DNA of 50,409 nt from Methanobacterium veterum (GTDB lineage: Archaea; Methanobacteriota; Methanobacteria; Methanobacteriales; Methanobacteriaceae). The notes under the pieces were generated by a model. It saw only the letters and a program-made list of their open reading frames with translations. It ran no database searches and had not been told where the DNA came from. The stretch is taken from contig NZ_KN050693.1 in assembly GCF_000745485.1 (NCBI RefSeq), forward strand, positions 1-50,409, read 5' to 3'. The position numbers were made by a program, and so were the translations under genes. Positions 35,283-44,839 of the stretch are shown in pieces. Position 1 is the stretch's first letter, and each line of letters opens with the position of its first letter.

Positions 35283-35666
35283 TTACATGATGTTCCGTAT
35301 TCTATTTACAAGAATATCAGTTGCACTAACAATACCTACAATTTGACCAGCTTCTTCTACTGGTAATCTCCAGATACCATGGTCTACCATTTCTTTGGCA
35401 GCATGCTCTATTTTATCATCGGTATGAATTGTTACGAGGTGTGTTTCCATTGCATCATGAACTTTGATATCCTTTAAATTATGGTCATTACCGATTTCTT
35501 CCAAAACATCCCATGTTGTAATTATTCCCACTACTTCTCCATCATGTTCTACTATAAGGCTTCCGCCTTCACCTTCCTCTGTAGATTTTTTTAAAGCAAC
35601 TTCTAGATTTTCATCTTCATCTATGGTCTCTACTCCCTCTACCATAATTTCTCTAACATCCATCAT
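35283..35666 (-). CDS. Tandem CBS domain protein
   Basis: 127 residues made of two CBS motifs: MVEGVETIDEDENLEVALK...VVGIITTWDVLEEIG (first) and HLVTIHTDDKIEHAAKEM...IVGIVSATDILVNRI (second). A CBS pair binds adenine nucleotides such as AMP, ATP or SAM and works as a sensor module. Nothing else is fused to it, so it may regulate a partner in trans. Two ATG codons overlap at the start, just after AGGTGAT. Lies convergent with aglB. Confidence 0.92.
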   Translation of the reverse strand: MMDVREIMVEGVETIDEDENLEVALKKSTEEGEGGSLIVEHDGEVVGIITTWDVLEEIGNDHNLKDIKVHDAMETHLVTIHTDDKIEHAAKEMVDHGIWRLPVEEAGQIVGIVSATDILVNRIRNIM

Positions 35667-36037
35667 ATCACCTAATTAACTCCTATAAAAATATGTTACC
35701 CAATCTGACACTTGATATTAAGTTTCAACTAATTATTATTACTTTCTATGGTGATAATATGATCTGAAACTGAAAACATTTTTAAGTATGAAAAAGCTAA
35801 TAGTAACTATATTTAATTAAATGATGTTTAAAGAACTGTAATTTTAAATGAAATGATTAAAAACATTTTTAAGAATGAAAACGCTAACAGTAATTATTAA
35901 TAGTAATTCTATTTAATAGTTAACGTTTAATGAACTGTCATTTTATGAAATGTGTCATATTTGCAGTATTTATGTAAATAGGTATTTTATGTATTTATAA
36001 TGATTTTTATAACTTGAACTAATTTTATGTGAGAATT
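35667..36037. other. Divergent intergenic region upstream of DRG gene
   Basis: Contains an 87-base imperfect tandem duplication (annotated separately) followed by TATTTATAA (35992-36000), a fair TATA box about 40 bases before the GTPase start. No gene is seen. Confidence 0.5.
35773..35952 (+). repeat. Imperfect tandem direct repeat, about 87-base period
   Basis: AAAACATTTTTAAG begins both copies (35773 and 35860). They then run in parallel through ATGAAAA(A/C)GCTAA(T/C)AGTAA, a TATTTAAT stretch and GAACTGT-A/C-ATTTTA, ending in ATGAAATG. The second copy has an extra ATTAATAGTAATT-like insert. Several substitutions show it is older than the tmk duplication. Confidence 0.8.
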
Positions 36038-37135
36038 ATGGCTCTTGAAGATAGAATTAAACAGATTGAGGATGAAATTAAGAAAACGCCGTATAATAAG
36101 GCTACTTCACATCATATAGGTAAGCTTAAAGCTAAATTATCTCAGCTTAAGGAGGAGTCTATAAAGAGAAGCAGTAAAGGAACAAAAGGGTCAGGCTTCC
36201 ATGTGAAAAAAAGTGGGGATGCGACAGTGGTACTGGTAGGATTTCCATCAGTTGGAAAATCAACCCTTTTAAACGATATTACAAATGCTGAATCTAAAAT
36301 TGGAGCATATGAATTTACAACATTAGAGATAGTTCCAGGCGTTATGGAGTATGAAGGCGCTAAAATTCAGGTATTTGATATTCCGGGAATAATAACAGGC
36401 GCTTCAAAGGGAAAAGGTCGTGGAAGAGAAATACTGTCAGTTGCAAGAAATGCTGATCTGATACTTATAATACTCGATGTTTTTAACCCTCAGCATATAA
36501 ATGTCATATCTGAAGAACTTAGAAATATAGGGATAAGGCCTAATGAAACCCGGGCTGATGTTACGGTAAAACCCAAAAAAATGGGCGGGCTGACAGTTTC
36601 TTCTACTGTAAAACTTACACACATAGATGAAAAAACCATAAGATCGGTGCTGAATGAGTATGGAATTCACAGTGCCGATGTCCTTATAAGGGATGATGTA
36701 ACTGTAGACCAGTTTATCGATAGTATGGATGTAAGCTGCCGTTATATCCCGATGTTAGAAGTTGTAAATAAAATAGATTTAATTGATAAAGATTATTTTG
36801 ATGAAGTTAAGTCTCATATGCCTGATGCAATATTTATATCTGCAAACAAGCAAATTAATGTTGAAGAACTTAAAAGAGAAATATTTAATAAGTTAGCTCT
36901 TATCCGTATTTATTTAAAACCTCAAGGCAGAAAAGCAGATTATGAGGAACCACTTATTGTGAGGAAAGGTTCCACAGTGAAAGAAGTGGCAGGTAAACTT
37001 CACCGTGAATTTGTCAGGAATTTCAGGCATGCAAAGGGCTGGGGGGCATCAGTAAAATTTGAAGGTCAAAAAGTTGGACTGGATCATGTGCTGAATGATG
37101 GGGATGTTTTAAGGATAATTGTTAAAAAGAAGTAA
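36038..37135 (+). CDS. DRG-family GTPase (Obg-HflX superfamily) with TGS domain
   Basis: About 365 residues. N-terminal coiled region ([16 protein letters not shown], then [16 protein letters not shown]), then the G domain: G1 [12 protein letters not shown]2 around EFTTLE, G3 DIPGII and G4 NKID. A C-terminal TGS domain ends [14 protein letters not shown]. Archaeal DRG is related to eukaryotic DRG1/DRG2, which associate with translating ribosomes; the same is likely here. Start at ATG 36038 (MALEDRI); the GTG three codons earlier is less likely. It heads a run of plus-strand genes. Confidence 0.95.
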   Translation: MALEDRIKQIEDEIKKTPYNKATSHHIGKLKAKLSQLKEESIKRSSKGTKGSGFHVKKSGDATVVLVGFPSVGKSTLLNDITNAESKIGAYEFTTLEIVPGVMEYEGAKIQVFDIPGIITGASKGKGRGREILSVARNADLILIILDVFNPQHINVISEELRNIGIRPNETRADVTVKPKKMGGLTVSSTVKLTHIDEKTIRSVLNEYGIHSADVLIRDDVTVDQFIDSMDVSCRYIPMLEVVNKIDLIDKDYFDEVKSHMPDAIFISANKQINVEELKREIFNKLALIRIYLKPQGRKADYEEPLIVRKGSTVKEVAGKLHREFVRNFRHAKGWGASVKFEGQKVGLDHVLNDGDVLRIIVKKK

Positions 37136-37168
37136 AACTCAAATAATTATGAAACAGTGGTGAAAAAA

Positions 37169-37948
37169 ATGGAATTAGATGACGTAAAAATATCCAGAGC
37201 GATAATTGAAAGTTTCATGGAAGATTTCATAGATTACACAGATATTGATGTTGCAATAGGTGGTGGAGGCCCATCAGGACTTGTAGCCGGATATTACCTT
37301 GCAAAAGCAGGTCTTAAAGTCGCATTATTTGAGAGAAAACTAAGCATCGGCGGCGGAATGTGGGGCGGCGGCATGATGTTCAATAAGATAGTTGTCCAGG
37401 AAGAAAGTAAAAGAATTCTGGATGAATTTGGCATCGGCTCCCAAAAATATGATGACGATTACTATGTCGCTGATTCAGTGGAATGCGTGTCAACACTCTG
37501 TTCTAAAGCAACACAAGCAGGTCTTAAAATCTTTAATTTAATAAGTATTGAAGACGTAATGATGAAAGAAAGTAAAGACGTCGCTGGTCTTGTCTTGAAC
37601 TGGAGTGCAGTTGAAATGGGAAGATTGCACGTTGATCCGCTTACCATAAGAACTAAAGCAGTAATCGATGCAACTGGACACGACTGTGAAGTTGTAAAAG
37701 TTGTAGAGAAAAAAGTAGGGCCAAAACTCAACACTGAAACAGGCACTATCATAGGTGAAAAACCAATGTGGGCAGAAGTTGGAGAAAAAGCTCTTATGGA
37801 TAACACCAAAGAAGTATATCCTGGTTTGTATGTCACAGGAATGGCAGCAAATGCAGTCTACGGATCTCCAAGAATGGGTCCAATATTTGGTGGAATGCTC
37901 CTTTCAGGAGAAAGAATAGCTGAAATATTAATTGAAAAATTAAAATAA
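37169..37948 (+). CDS. thi4: Thiamine thiazole synthase (archaeal Thi4)
   Basis: About 259 residues making the thiazole half of thiamine from NAD and glycine with a sulfur source. The dinucleotide fold is [18 protein letters not shown], followed by [18 protein letters not shown] and a C-terminal [15 protein letters not shown]. At the position where yeast Thi4 has its sacrificial cysteine, this protein has [11 protein letters not shown] with histidine, the archaeal form reported to use free sulfide with iron catalytically. Start at MELDDVK after GGTGA, 12 bases inside the longest frame. It is followed after 8 bases by an adenylate kinase gene. Confidence 0.94.
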   Translation: MELDDVKISRAIIESFMEDFIDYTDIDVAIGGGGPSGLVAGYYLAKAGLKVALFERKLSIGGGMWGGGMMFNKIVVQEESKRILDEFGIGSQKYDDDYYVADSVECVSTLCSKATQAGLKIFNLISIEDVMMKESKDVAGLVLNWSAVEMGRLHVDPLTIRTKAVIDATGHDCEVVKVVEKKVGPKLNTETGTIIGEKPMWAEVGEKALMDNTKEVYPGLYVTGMAANAVYGSPRMGPIFGGMLLSGERIAEILIEKLK

Positions 37949-37956
37949 ATGAAAAA

Positions 37957-38496
37957 ATGATAATCCTTATTACAGGAACGCCTGGTGTTGGAAAAACTAC
38001 TGTATCATCGATACTTGTAGAAAAAATAGATGCATACCTCGTTAACATCAATGAACTCGTTGATGAAAAACATCTATATAATGGAATTGATGAAGAGAGG
38101 GGATACAAAATAGTAGACCTGGATGCTCTCTTCAATGAGATGGATGAGATAATTAGGGAGGTAGACGGCCCTGACAGGTATGTAGTTGTGGAAGGGCATC
38201 TTTCACATCTTTTTGAAAATTCAGATATAGTAATTGTTTTAAGGGCAAATCCTGATGTTTTGCGTGATCGTATGAAGATTAAAGGATGGAAAGCAGCTAA
38301 AATACGTGAAAATATTGAAGCTGAAGCTATCGATGTATGTTCCTACGAAGCGTTCCAAATTCACGGCGATAAAGTCAATGAAATAGATACCAGTGACATC
38401 CCACCAGTACAAGTTGCTGATTTGATAATCGATGTGATAAATGGTGATAAAAGTTTTCCTGTAGGAAATGTGGATTTTCTGGAATATTTAAAATAA
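37957..38496 (+). CDS. AK6/Fap7-type adenylate kinase
   Basis: 179 residues with P-loop ITGTPGVGKTT (5-15), a short LID-like region and the family's VVVEGHLSHLF and VLRANPDVLRDRM segments. This is the archaeal relative of eukaryotic AK6/Fap7, which has adenylate kinase and ATPase activity and helps 18S rRNA processing by binding a small-subunit protein. The ATG lies 8 bases after the thi4 stop, so the two are probably co-transcribed. It is followed by an intergenic region before the ribosome cluster. Confidence 0.92.
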   Translation: MIILITGTPGVGKTTVSSILVEKIDAYLVNINELVDEKHLYNGIDEERGYKIVDLDALFNEMDEIIREVDGPDRYVVVEGHLSHLFENSDIVIVLRANPDVLRDRMKIKGWKAAKIRENIEAEAIDVCSYEAFQIHGDKVNEIDTSDIPPVQVADLIIDVINGDKSFPVGNVDFLEYLK

Positions 38497-38834
38497 TTTC
38501 AGTTTGATAGAATGGGAGTATCAAATAGTTAATTTCAATCCTATGATTTAAATCAATCATTTTTGATATCTCATATTTTGATTCACCTTTTTGCAAATTT
38601 CATTTAGGTTTGAAAGTTTTGTAGGGTAGAGGGAAAAGCTTTTTAAATAGAATACCAGATAAATTATAATATTATTCTTAAGTAGATTATATGTTGTATT
38701 AGGATTACGGATAATGCAGATTCAATTGTAAATCACTGTGTTAATTATTGATTCAGCAATTCAACCCCTACACAAGAACTTAAGATCCATTTCTATATTC
38801 TAACATTAACTAATGACTCATTAGAGGCTAGACT
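38497..38834. other. Promoter region of the translation cluster
   Basis: About 340 bases. TTTTTAAATA near 38640-38649, preceded by purine-rich GGGAAAAGC, is a strong BRE/TATA candidate; transcription would start near 38670, leaving a leader of about 165 bases before rnp4. The leader contains no clear open frame or hairpin, and I cannot identify it as a known RNA element. Confidence 0.45.
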
Positions 38835-39206
38835 TTGAGAAGGGGAAGAAGACCAAGATGGATGTTAAAAATAGCAGAAGAAAGAATAGATGTCCTGTTT
38901 AAACTTGCAGAAGAATCATATAATACCCACCCGCATAGGTCAGATCGCTATGTAGAAATGGCCAGAAACATTGCAACAAAATATAATGTAAGAATGCCAA
39001 GAATCTGGAAGAGGAGATTCTGTAAAAACTGTTATAAATTTCTGAAACCTGGAAAGAATTGTCAAATCCGGTTGAAAAATTCATGTATTATTATAAAATG
39101 CCTTGAATGTGGAAATGTAGTAACCCTTCCATATATAAGAGAGCAGAAAGATAAAAGGAGGAGAAGAGTTGAGTCCCACATTATCAAAGAAGGAATTAAT
39201 GAATAG
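38835..39206 (+). CDS. rnp4: RNase P protein component 4 (Rpp21/Rnp4)
   Basis: 123 residues, one of the protein subunits of archaeal RNase P that processes tRNA 5' ends; it pairs with Rpp29. Arg-rich N-terminus (MRRGRRPRWMLK), a helical middle (THPHRSDRYVEMARNIATKYNV) and a zinc ribbon with CKNC and CLEC. Related to MTH1618 as I recall. The start is TTG after GAGG. The last 38 bases overlap the next gene, so translation is likely coupled. Confidence 0.93.
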   Translation: MRRGRRPRWMLKIAEERIDVLFKLAEESYNTHPHRSDRYVEMARNIATKYNVRMPRIWKRRFCKNCYKFLKPGKNCQIRLKNSCIIIKCLECGNVVTLPYIREQKDKRRRRVESHIIKEGINE

Positions 39207-39432
39207 ATCACTTTCAACATTCACACTAAATATTGGAAAATCTGGAATAAATGAAAATGTTATAGATGAAATAAAAAGACAGCTTAAAGCTCACGAAGTA
39301 ATTAAAGTGAAATTTTCAAAAAGTATATCCTCAGAAAAACAAAATTATATAACTGAGATAACTGAAAAATCAAAGTCTAAACTCGTTGATTTAAGAGGTA
39401 ACGTTGCTGTAATTTATAAAAAAAATAGGTAA
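39169..39432 (+). CDS. YhbY/CRM-domain RNA-binding protein
   Basis: 87 residues with the single CRM fold: [20 protein letters not shown], then [11 protein letters not shown] and a C-terminal [11 protein letters not shown] with the GxxG-type loop of the family lying earlier (GKSG). Bacterial YhbY binds pre-50S particles, so a ribosome assembly role fits. It starts with TTG after AAGGAGG inside the end of rnp4. It lies 14 bases before rps19e. Confidence 0.9.
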   Translation: MSPTLSKKELMNRSLSTFTLNIGKSGINENVIDEIKRQLKAHEVIKVKFSKSISSEKQNYITEITEKSKSKLVDLRGNVAVIYKKNR

Positions 39433-39446
39433 TTAGGAGGCTAAAT

Positions 39447-39884
39447 ATGACTACAGTTTATGATGTTCCTGCAGATTTGCTTATCAGTGCAATTGCAAAG
39501 GATTTAAATGAAAATAAAAGTATAAACGCGCCAGAATGGGCGAAATTTGTCAAAACAGGAGTTCACAAAGAAAGACGACCTGAAGATGCAGACTGGTGGT
39601 ACACAAGATGTGCATCAATCTTAAGAAAGGTTTACATTGATGGCCCTGTTGGACTGAACAGTTTAAGATCCTATTATGGTGGAAAAAAAGATAGAGGAAG
39701 CGAACCAGAAAAATTCAGGAAAGGCAGCGGTTCTGTAATAAGAACAGCTTTACATCAACTTGAAGATGCTGGATTCATTGCCAAAATAAAAGAAGGAAGA
39801 ATCATAACTCCTGAAGGAAAATCCTTCGTTGACAAAGCATCAAACATCGTTAAAAAAGATATTCCTGAACTTGCTAAATATTAA
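39447..39884 (+). CDS. rps19e: Ribosomal protein S19e
   Basis: 145 residues, small-subunit protein found in archaea and eukaryotes only. It has the typical opening [11 protein letters not shown], then [27 protein letters not shown] and [15 protein letters not shown], and a winged-helix end with [17 protein letters not shown] follows AGGAGG. Full length. Part of the plus-strand translation cluster. Confidence 0.97.
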   Translation: MTTVYDVPADLLISAIAKDLNENKSINAPEWAKFVKTGVHKERRPEDADWWYTRCASILRKVYIDGPVGLNSLRSYYGGKKDRGSEPEKFRKGSGSVIRTALHQLEDAGFIAKIKEGRIITPEGKSFVDKASNIVKKDIPELAKY

Positions 39885-39927
39885 GTAAAGTTTTCATTAA
39901 ATTTAAGATAATAATGGAGGTTGAATT

Positions 39928-40263
39928 TTGAGCGATATTGAAGAACTACGACGTAAAAGGATGCAAGAGTTACAGCAGCAAGCTGCAGCGCAGCAGGCAT
40001 CACCCCAACAACAAGAACAAGCCCGCCAAGAGATGGAAGCTCAAAAAAAGCAGGCTATGATGCAGATATTAACTTCTGAAGCCCGGGGCAGACTTGCGAA
40101 TTTGAGACTCACTAAACCTGAACTCGTTGAACAAATAGAACTTCAACTTATTCAGCTTGCTCAAATGGGGCGAGTAAAATCTAAAATAACTGATGATCAG
40201 CTCAAACATCTCCTGACAAATCTTGTTGGTCAAAAAAGAGAGATTAACATAACAAGAAAATGA
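39928..40263 (+). CDS. PDCD5-family DNA-binding protein
   Basis: 111 residues: a Gln/Ala-rich helix ([20 protein letters not shown]), then the compact three-helix core ([25 protein letters not shown]). This is the archaeal PDCD5/TFAR19 family (MTH1615 is the Methanothermobacter member). Human PDCD5 links to apoptosis and to the chaperonin TRiC. The archaeal role is not settled, though nucleic acid binding is reported. The start is TTG after GGAGGTTG. It ends ATGA, overlapping the next gene by 4 bases. Confidence 0.93.
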   Translation: MSDIEELRRKRMQELQQQAAAQQASPQQQEQARQEMEAQKKQAMMQILTSEARGRLANLRLTKPELVEQIELQLIQLAQMGRVKSKITDDQLKHLLTNLVGQKREINITRK

Positions 40264-40856
40264 AAGCGTGTGTTCTCTACAGCGGAGGAAAAGATAGTTC
40301 GCTTATTGCTGTAATCCTTACAAAATTGGGATATGAGGTTGAACTTGTAACCCTGAATTTTGGGATATTTGATTCCTTTAAACCTGCAGCAAAATCAGCA
40401 TCTGCGCTTGGTTTTAAACACCGCGTTTTTAAAGCCGATAAAAAGATACTGGAAAATGCAACTGATATTATCATCAATGATGGATTTCCAAATAATGGAA
40501 TAAATTATATTCATAAAGAAGCATTAGACCTTGTTTCACGTGATTATAACGTGGTTGCAGATGGTACAAGAAGGGATGACAGAATCCCTAAACTTAAAGG
40601 AAACGAAATCAACAGCCTTGAAGGCAGACAGAATGTTGAATATATAACCCTCCGCGGATTTGGTCACAAGACTATTAATAATCTCTCAGATGTGCTTTTT
40701 GAAGTCAAAAAGGAACAGACCAGTATGGAAAACAATTCTGATTATGAGATTGAAATCAGATACCTCATAAATGAAATTGAAGGCGAAAGCGCATCGAGCA
40801 GGATATTTCCAAGTCATATCCAATCCCGAGTTGTGGGCTGGAAAAATAAAATTTAA
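40260..40856 (+). CDS. PP-loop ATP-pyrophosphatase-like protein
   Basis: 198 residues with the N-type PP-loop SGGKDSS at 8-14, adjoining a Rossmann-like core ([30 protein letters not shown]). PP-loop enzymes activate a carbonyl or thiolate by adenylation, as in tRNA thiolation or queuosine/archaeosine synthesis. No Cys pairs typical of TtuA or ThiI are present. Its start overlaps the PDCD5 stop and it sits between PDCD5 and L39e, suggesting a tRNA or ribosome modification job. The substrate is unknown. Confidence 0.85.
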   Translation: MKACVLYSGGKDSSLIAVILTKLGYEVELVTLNFGIFDSFKPAAKSASALGFKHRVFKADKKILENATDIIINDGFPNNGINYIHKEALDLVSRDYNVVADGTRRDDRIPKLKGNEINSLEGRQNVEYITLRGFGHKTINNLSDVLFEVKKEQTSMENNSDYEIEIRYLINEIEGESASSRIFPSHIQSRVVGWKNKI

Positions 40857-40885
40857 CACAAATCAATATTTAATGTGGTGAAAAA

Positions 40886-41044
40886 ATGAGTAGAAATAGG
40901 CCATTAGCTAAAAAACTAAGGCTTGCTAAAGCTAACAAGCAAAGTAGGACTGTGCCTGTATGGGTACGAATTAAAACCAATAGAAAAGTAATGTCTCATC
41001 CAAAAATGAGAAGACATTGGAGAAGAAGTAGCTTAAAAGTTTAA
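40886..41044 (+). CDS. rpl39e: Ribosomal protein L39e
   Basis: A 52-residue, very basic large-subunit protein: [19 protein letters not shown], then [15 protein letters not shown] and [12 protein letters not shown]. This is the invariant L39e pattern; the protein lines the exit tunnel. ATG follows GTGGTG, with stop TAA at 41042-41044. It lies directly before L31e, the usual archaeal pair. Confidence 0.97.
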   Translation: MSRNRPLAKKLRLAKANKQSRTVPVWVRIKTNRKVMSHPKMRRHWRRSSLKV

Positions 41045-41056
41045 GGGGATTTTCAA

Positions 41057-41302
41057 ATGGAAAGAGTCTATGTTATACCATTAAGGAAAGTAAAAAATGT
41101 TCCAAGGACTATCAGGTCCCCAAGAGCAATACGTTACGTAAAAGAATTCATAGGAAAACATATGAAAACAGAAGACGTTAAAATAGACGCATCTGTCAAC
41201 GAAAAAATATGGGAAAGAGGAATTCAAAAGATACCTCCTAAAATCAAAGTAAAAGCTGTACAGGAAGAAGATGGTTCAGTTGCAGTCACCTTAGTTGAAT
41301 AG
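41057..41302 (+). CDS. rpl31e: Ribosomal protein L31e
   Basis: 81 residues, large-subunit protein near the tunnel exit: [29 protein letters not shown] is the family opening, followed by [22 protein letters not shown] precedes the ATG. The gene begins 12 bases after the L39e stop and its stop codon abuts aIF6's leader. Complete. Confidence 0.97.
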   Translation: MERVYVIPLRKVKNVPRTIRSPRAIRYVKEFIGKHMKTEDVKIDASVNEKIWERGIQKIPPKIKVKAVQEEDGSVAVTLVE

Positions 41303-41311
41303 GTGAACTTG

Positions 41312-41986
41312 ATGATAAGAAGAGCTAATTTGAATGGGAACCCGAATCTTGGTGTTGCAATTTCTACAACCGATAAAATTGCAATAGTTCCCTCTAATTT
41401 ATCAGAAGCGCTGGAAAATCTTGTAGAGGATACTTTAGGGGTTTCTGTAATTAAGACCCCTATCGGCGGTAGTAATCTCGCTGGAGCACTGGCTGTTGGG
41501 AATTCAAATGGGTTCATAGTAACACCATATGCTCTTGACAGTGAGATAAAAGCTATCAAAGAATCTGGAGTGGAAGTAGAGCGAATTGCTGATAAGTTCA
41601 CTGCAGTAGGTAATATCATACTTGCAAATGATTTTGGAGCTATTGTTAACCCGCTGCTTTCTGATGAATCATTAAAAACAATTAGTGACGTTTTAGACGT
41701 TGAAGTCGAACGAGGAAGTATAGCTAACTATAAAATTACAGGATCTGTTGCTACTGCAACAAATAAAGGAATACTGGCACACCCCTCTGCAACTGAAGAA
41801 GAACTCTCCTTTGTAGAAGGTATAATGAAGGTTCCTGCAGATGTTGGGACAGTTAATAAGGGTATAATGCTTGTTGGAGCATGTGCAGTTGCAAATTCCA
41901 ATGGTGTGGTTGTAGGATTGAACACTACAGGTCCTGAACTTGCAAGAATTGAAGAAGCATTAGGTTTTCTTGAGGGATATGAATGA
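41312..41986 (+). CDS. eif6: Translation initiation factor 6 (aIF6)
   Basis: About 224 residues forming the pentein fold of five repeats (VEGIMKVPADVGTVNKGIMLVGA-type units visible). aIF6 binds the 50S subunit and blocks joining to 30S until release. Start at ATG 41312 (MIRRANLNG) with AGGTGA five bases upstream; a GTG right after the L31e stop is less likely. Its final ATGA overlaps the LX gene, so translation is coupled. Confidence 0.96.
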   Translation: MIRRANLNGNPNLGVAISTTDKIAIVPSNLSEALENLVEDTLGVSVIKTPIGGSNLAGALAVGNSNGFIVTPYALDSEIKAIKESGVEVERIADKFTAVGNIILANDFGAIVNPLLSDESLKTISDVLDVEVERGSIANYKITGSVATATNKGILAHPSATEEELSFVEGIMKVPADVGTVNKGIMLVGACAVANSNGVVVGLNTTGPELARIEEALGFLEGYE

Positions 41987-42210
41987 GAACAAAAATATTT
42001 AGAATTCAAGGTAAATTTATGATGGGAAACGCCTTTCAGCCTTTTACAAAGGAATTGAAAGCCATAAATGAAGACGATATACACGAAAAAATTTATTCAG
42101 AGTTTGGAAGCAAACACGGAATAAACAGAAACAAAATTGTCATAGAAGACATCAAAGAAATCTCAAAAGATGACGTCCAAGATCCAATGATTAAAGCCTT
42201 AATAGGGTGA
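41983..42210 (+). CDS. rpl18a: Ribosomal protein LX (L18Ae/L20a)
   Basis: 75 residues, the half-length archaeal form of eukaryotic L18a (eL20): KIFRIQGKFMMGN opening, then QPFTKELKAINEDDIHEKIYSEFGSKHG. It overlaps aIF6 by 4 bases and precedes prefoldin alpha by 4 bases. Complete for the family. Confidence 0.94.
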   Translation: MRTKIFRIQGKFMMGNAFQPFTKELKAINEDDIHEKIYSEFGSKHGINRNKIVIEDIKEISKDDVQDPMIKALIG

Positions 42211-42214
42211 TCTC

Positions 42215-42649
42215 ATGGAAGACAGACAAAGGCTCGAACAGATGGTAAATGAAATTAACATGTACCAGGGCCAACTGGACGTTTTAAAACAACAAGTTGA
42301 ATCAGTTAATGCTTCTATAGCTGAATTAATGTCAGCTGAAGAAACTTTAGAAGCTGTTAAAGGAAAAGAAGGTACAGAAACATTTGTACCAGTAGGTGCA
42401 GGTTCTTTTCTTATTGCAGAGATTAAAAATACTGATCAAGTTATAATGGGACTTGGAGCAGGCGCTGCTGCAAAGAAAAATATAGATGAAGCTAAAGAAA
42501 GTATATCTTCCCAGCGAAAAGAGCTGGAACAGTTAGTGGACAAAATGTCTGGAGATATACAGAAGTTAACTGAGTTCATTATGAGAAAAAGTCCTGAAGC
42601 TGAAGCACTACTTCAAAAAGTTGAAAGTGAAGAAGCCCAAAGGCAATAA
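42215..42649 (+). CDS. pfdA: Prefoldin subunit alpha
   Basis: 144 residues: a long N-terminal coiled coil (QMVNEINMYQGQLDVLKQQVESV), two central beta hairpins (VPVGAGSFLIAEIKNTDQVIMGLGAGAAAKKN) and a C-terminal coiled coil (QRKELEQLVDKMSGDI). In the jellyfish-like hexamer with beta subunits it hands unfolded proteins to the thermosome. Starts with ATG after GGTGATC. Position next to ftsY and LX is common in euryarchaea. Confidence 0.96.
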   Translation: MEDRQRLEQMVNEINMYQGQLDVLKQQVESVNASIAELMSAEETLEAVKGKEGTETFVPVGAGSFLIAEIKNTDQVIMGLGAGAAAKKNIDEAKESISSQRKELEQLVDKMSGDIQKLTEFIMRKSPEAEALLQKVESEEAQRQ

Positions 42650-42687
42650 TATTCTTTTTTTTTAAGTAATTACTGGTAAATGAGGAC

Positions 42688-43938
42688 GTGAACATTTTGT
42701 TTGAATCACTTAAAAAGAAATTTAGCGGCACAATAGGAAAACTAAGTGATAAACTCTCGAGCGAAGAGGAAGCAGAAGAAACTCGCCAGGAAGAAATTCC
42801 AGGGGAAACCAAAGAAACCGCGCCAGAAACTACTGAAACCTTCGAGAAACTGGAAAAAATTGAAGAACCTTCAACTGAAGAAAAAGAGCTTGAGACTGAA
42901 GAACCTCCAGCTGAAGAAAAAGAGTCTGAAACTGGAGTTAGGGGGAGATTATCCGGAATTTTTTCCAGAGAAAAGAAGGAAGAAAAAGTAGAGGAAAAGG
43001 TAGAAGAGAAACCTGTAGAAACTCCTGAAGAACTTGAAAAGCCTGAAGAAGTAGAGGAAGAAAAATCGGGAATGTTCTCGTTTGTTACCAAAAAAACAAT
43101 ATCTGAAAAAGATATTGATGATATACTATTTGAACTTGAAATGTCACTCCTGGAAAGTGATGTTGCAATGGAAGTCGCTGAAAAAATAATTAATTCTGTA
43201 AAAGAAGATTTAGTGGGTAGAAAAATCCGAAGAAGAAGCGACGTTGCAGAATTTACAAGAGACGCCCTTAAAAAAGCTATTTCTGAAATACTGGGAGTTG
43301 AAACTAAAGACCTCAAAGAAATGGCTGATAAAGCACAAAAATCTGGAGAACCGCTTAAAATCATGTTTGTAGGAATAAATGGTACAGGTAAAACTACCAC
43401 AATAGCTAAAGTGGCCACATATTTCATAAATGAGGGTTACACGCCAGTTATTGCAGCTGCAGACACTTTTAGGGCAGGTGCAATTGAACAGATAACTCAC
43501 CACGCCGATAATATTGGTGTAAAAATTATAAAGCACAAAAAAGGTGCAGATCCCGCTGCAGTTGCATACGACGCAGTTGAACACGCAAAAGCTAAAGGAA
43601 AAGAAATAGTTTTAATCGACACTGCCGGAAGGATGCAGACAAATGTTAATCTCATGGATGAGATGAAGAAAATTAAGCGTGTTGTAAAACCAGATCTTAT
43701 TATTTACGTCGGTGATTCCCTAACAGGAAACGATGCTGTAGAACAGGCTTCAAAATTTGACGAAGCGGTTGGTGTGGATGGAATTGTCTTAACCAAAGCA
43801 GATGCAGACGCAAAAGGTGGAGCAGCACTTTCCATTGGCTATGTAATTAATAAACCAATCCTGTTTTTAGGTGTCGGCCAATCATATGAAGATATAATGG
43901 AATTTAAACCTGAATGGATGGTTGACCAGCTGGTTTAG
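42688..43938 (+). CDS. ftsY: SRP receptor FtsY
   Basis: About 413-416 residues. An acidic Glu/Lys-rich N-terminal region (about 15-125, with repeats such as [20 protein letters not shown]) is followed by the NG domain: G1 [21 protein letters not shown]3 [17 protein letters not shown]. FtsY docks SRP-bound ribosomes at the membrane through GTP-dependent pairing with SRP54. The reading frame begins at GTG 42688, but the TTG at 42697 (MFESLKKKF) fits the family start better. It ends the translation cluster. Confidence 0.95.
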   Translation: MNILFESLKKKFSGTIGKLSDKLSSEEEAEETRQEEIPGETKETAPETTETFEKLEKIEEPSTEEKELETEEPPAEEKESETGVRGRLSGIFSREKKEEKVEEKVEEKPVETPEELEKPEEVEEEKSGMFSFVTKKTISEKDIDDILFELEMSLLESDVAMEVAEKIINSVKEDLVGRKIRRRSDVAEFTRDALKKAISEILGVETKDLKEMADKAQKSGEPLKIMFVGINGTGKTTTIAKVATYFINEGYTPVIAAADTFRAGAIEQITHHADNIGVKIIKHKKGADPAAVAYDAVEHAKAKGKEIVLIDTAGRMQTNVNLMDEMKKIKRVVKPDLIIYVGDSLTGNDAVEQASKFDEAVGVDGIVLTKADADAKGGAALSIGYVINKPILFLGVGQSYEDIMEFKPEWMVDQLV

Positions 43939-44241
43939 ATATAAATTTCTTTTTCTATTATTTTATTGAGTTTTTTAGGTTATAGTAATTCTATTTTTAA
44001 CTGAAATTTATAGATCTCATAAAAGTTTATTCTCGCCATATTTACCTATTAATAGATTATAAATAAAAATTAGTCAGAATGCAGCTTTATTAATATTATT
44101 TTTTTGTTATAGATGTATATAACAAGGTGTATTGCAAATTATAACTAATATTACTTTATTTTTGCCATAAATATTATTTTTACATATTTTCAATCAAAAG
44201 TATTAAATAATCTTTTTATATTATAAAGAATGGGTTGTGTT
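43939..44241. other. AT-rich intergenic region
   Basis: About 300 bases after ftsY. A TTTTATATTATAAAG stretch near 44213-44227 could act as a TATA box for the next gene, though it is very close to its start. No gene, repeat or hairpin of note is seen. Confidence 0.35.
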
Positions 44242-44600
44242 ATGAGGTTTCATCCTGTTGTATCTATAATTTTTGGAGTTATTATTTCATTTATGTTGTA
44301 TCTAATTGCAATTTCTGTTTTTGGAGTAATGGGATGGGTTGGTGCATTTCAAGCTATCCAAGGGGCTTCATGGTTTGAAACGTTTTTATTAATTATTTCA
44401 TATATACTTGGAGGTTTTATAGCTACTTATTTCGCTAAAGAAAAAAGATACAAAATGGAATTTATACTGGATTAACTATATTGGCAATTATAATAGTAGT
44501 TGGCCTAATACAAATGCTGACAAGTCATTGGTCGGTTTACATTCATATGGTTACATTTGTAGGATATGTTATATCTGCAGTTATAGGAGCTTATCTATGA
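44242..44600 (+). pseudogene. Frameshifted small membrane protein (DUF5518-like)
   Basis: The first frame (MRFHPVVSIIFGVI...GGFIATYFAKEKRYK) ends prematurely with MEFILD-stop. Shifting by two bases at about 44452 restores GIYTGLTILAIIIVVGLIQM and then TSHWSVYIHMVTFVGYV, ending TGA at 44600. The joined product would have about 120 residues and four membrane helices, and GGFIATYFAKEKRYK-x-GIYTGL reads as one continuous loop. The layout fits the DUF5518 type as I remember it. A one-base deletion in the genome or a sequencing error would explain it. Confidence 0.7.
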
Positions 44601-44839
44601 ATAAAACAGCTAAAAATCAGAAGAAATGCATCTTTGGAAAAACATAGATGATAATAAACTAGTTGTAATTCTATAAAATATTTCATATTCTTGTTTTAAT
44701 AATATTTTAATAGATTACTGAATTTCTTCTATTATTTTTGATTTATTGAATACTTTAACTAGCTGATCAAATAAAATACTTAAAAAACCTTATTAATATT
44801 GAAAAATAATGTTTATTAACTCAGGTTGGGGGAGCTAAA

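Noticed and set aside
42579..43427. 282-codon serine-rich minus-strand frame
   Set aside because: It is the antisense shadow of the Glu/Lys-rich part of ftsY; GAA/GAG codons read in reverse give Ser/Phe-rich sequence.
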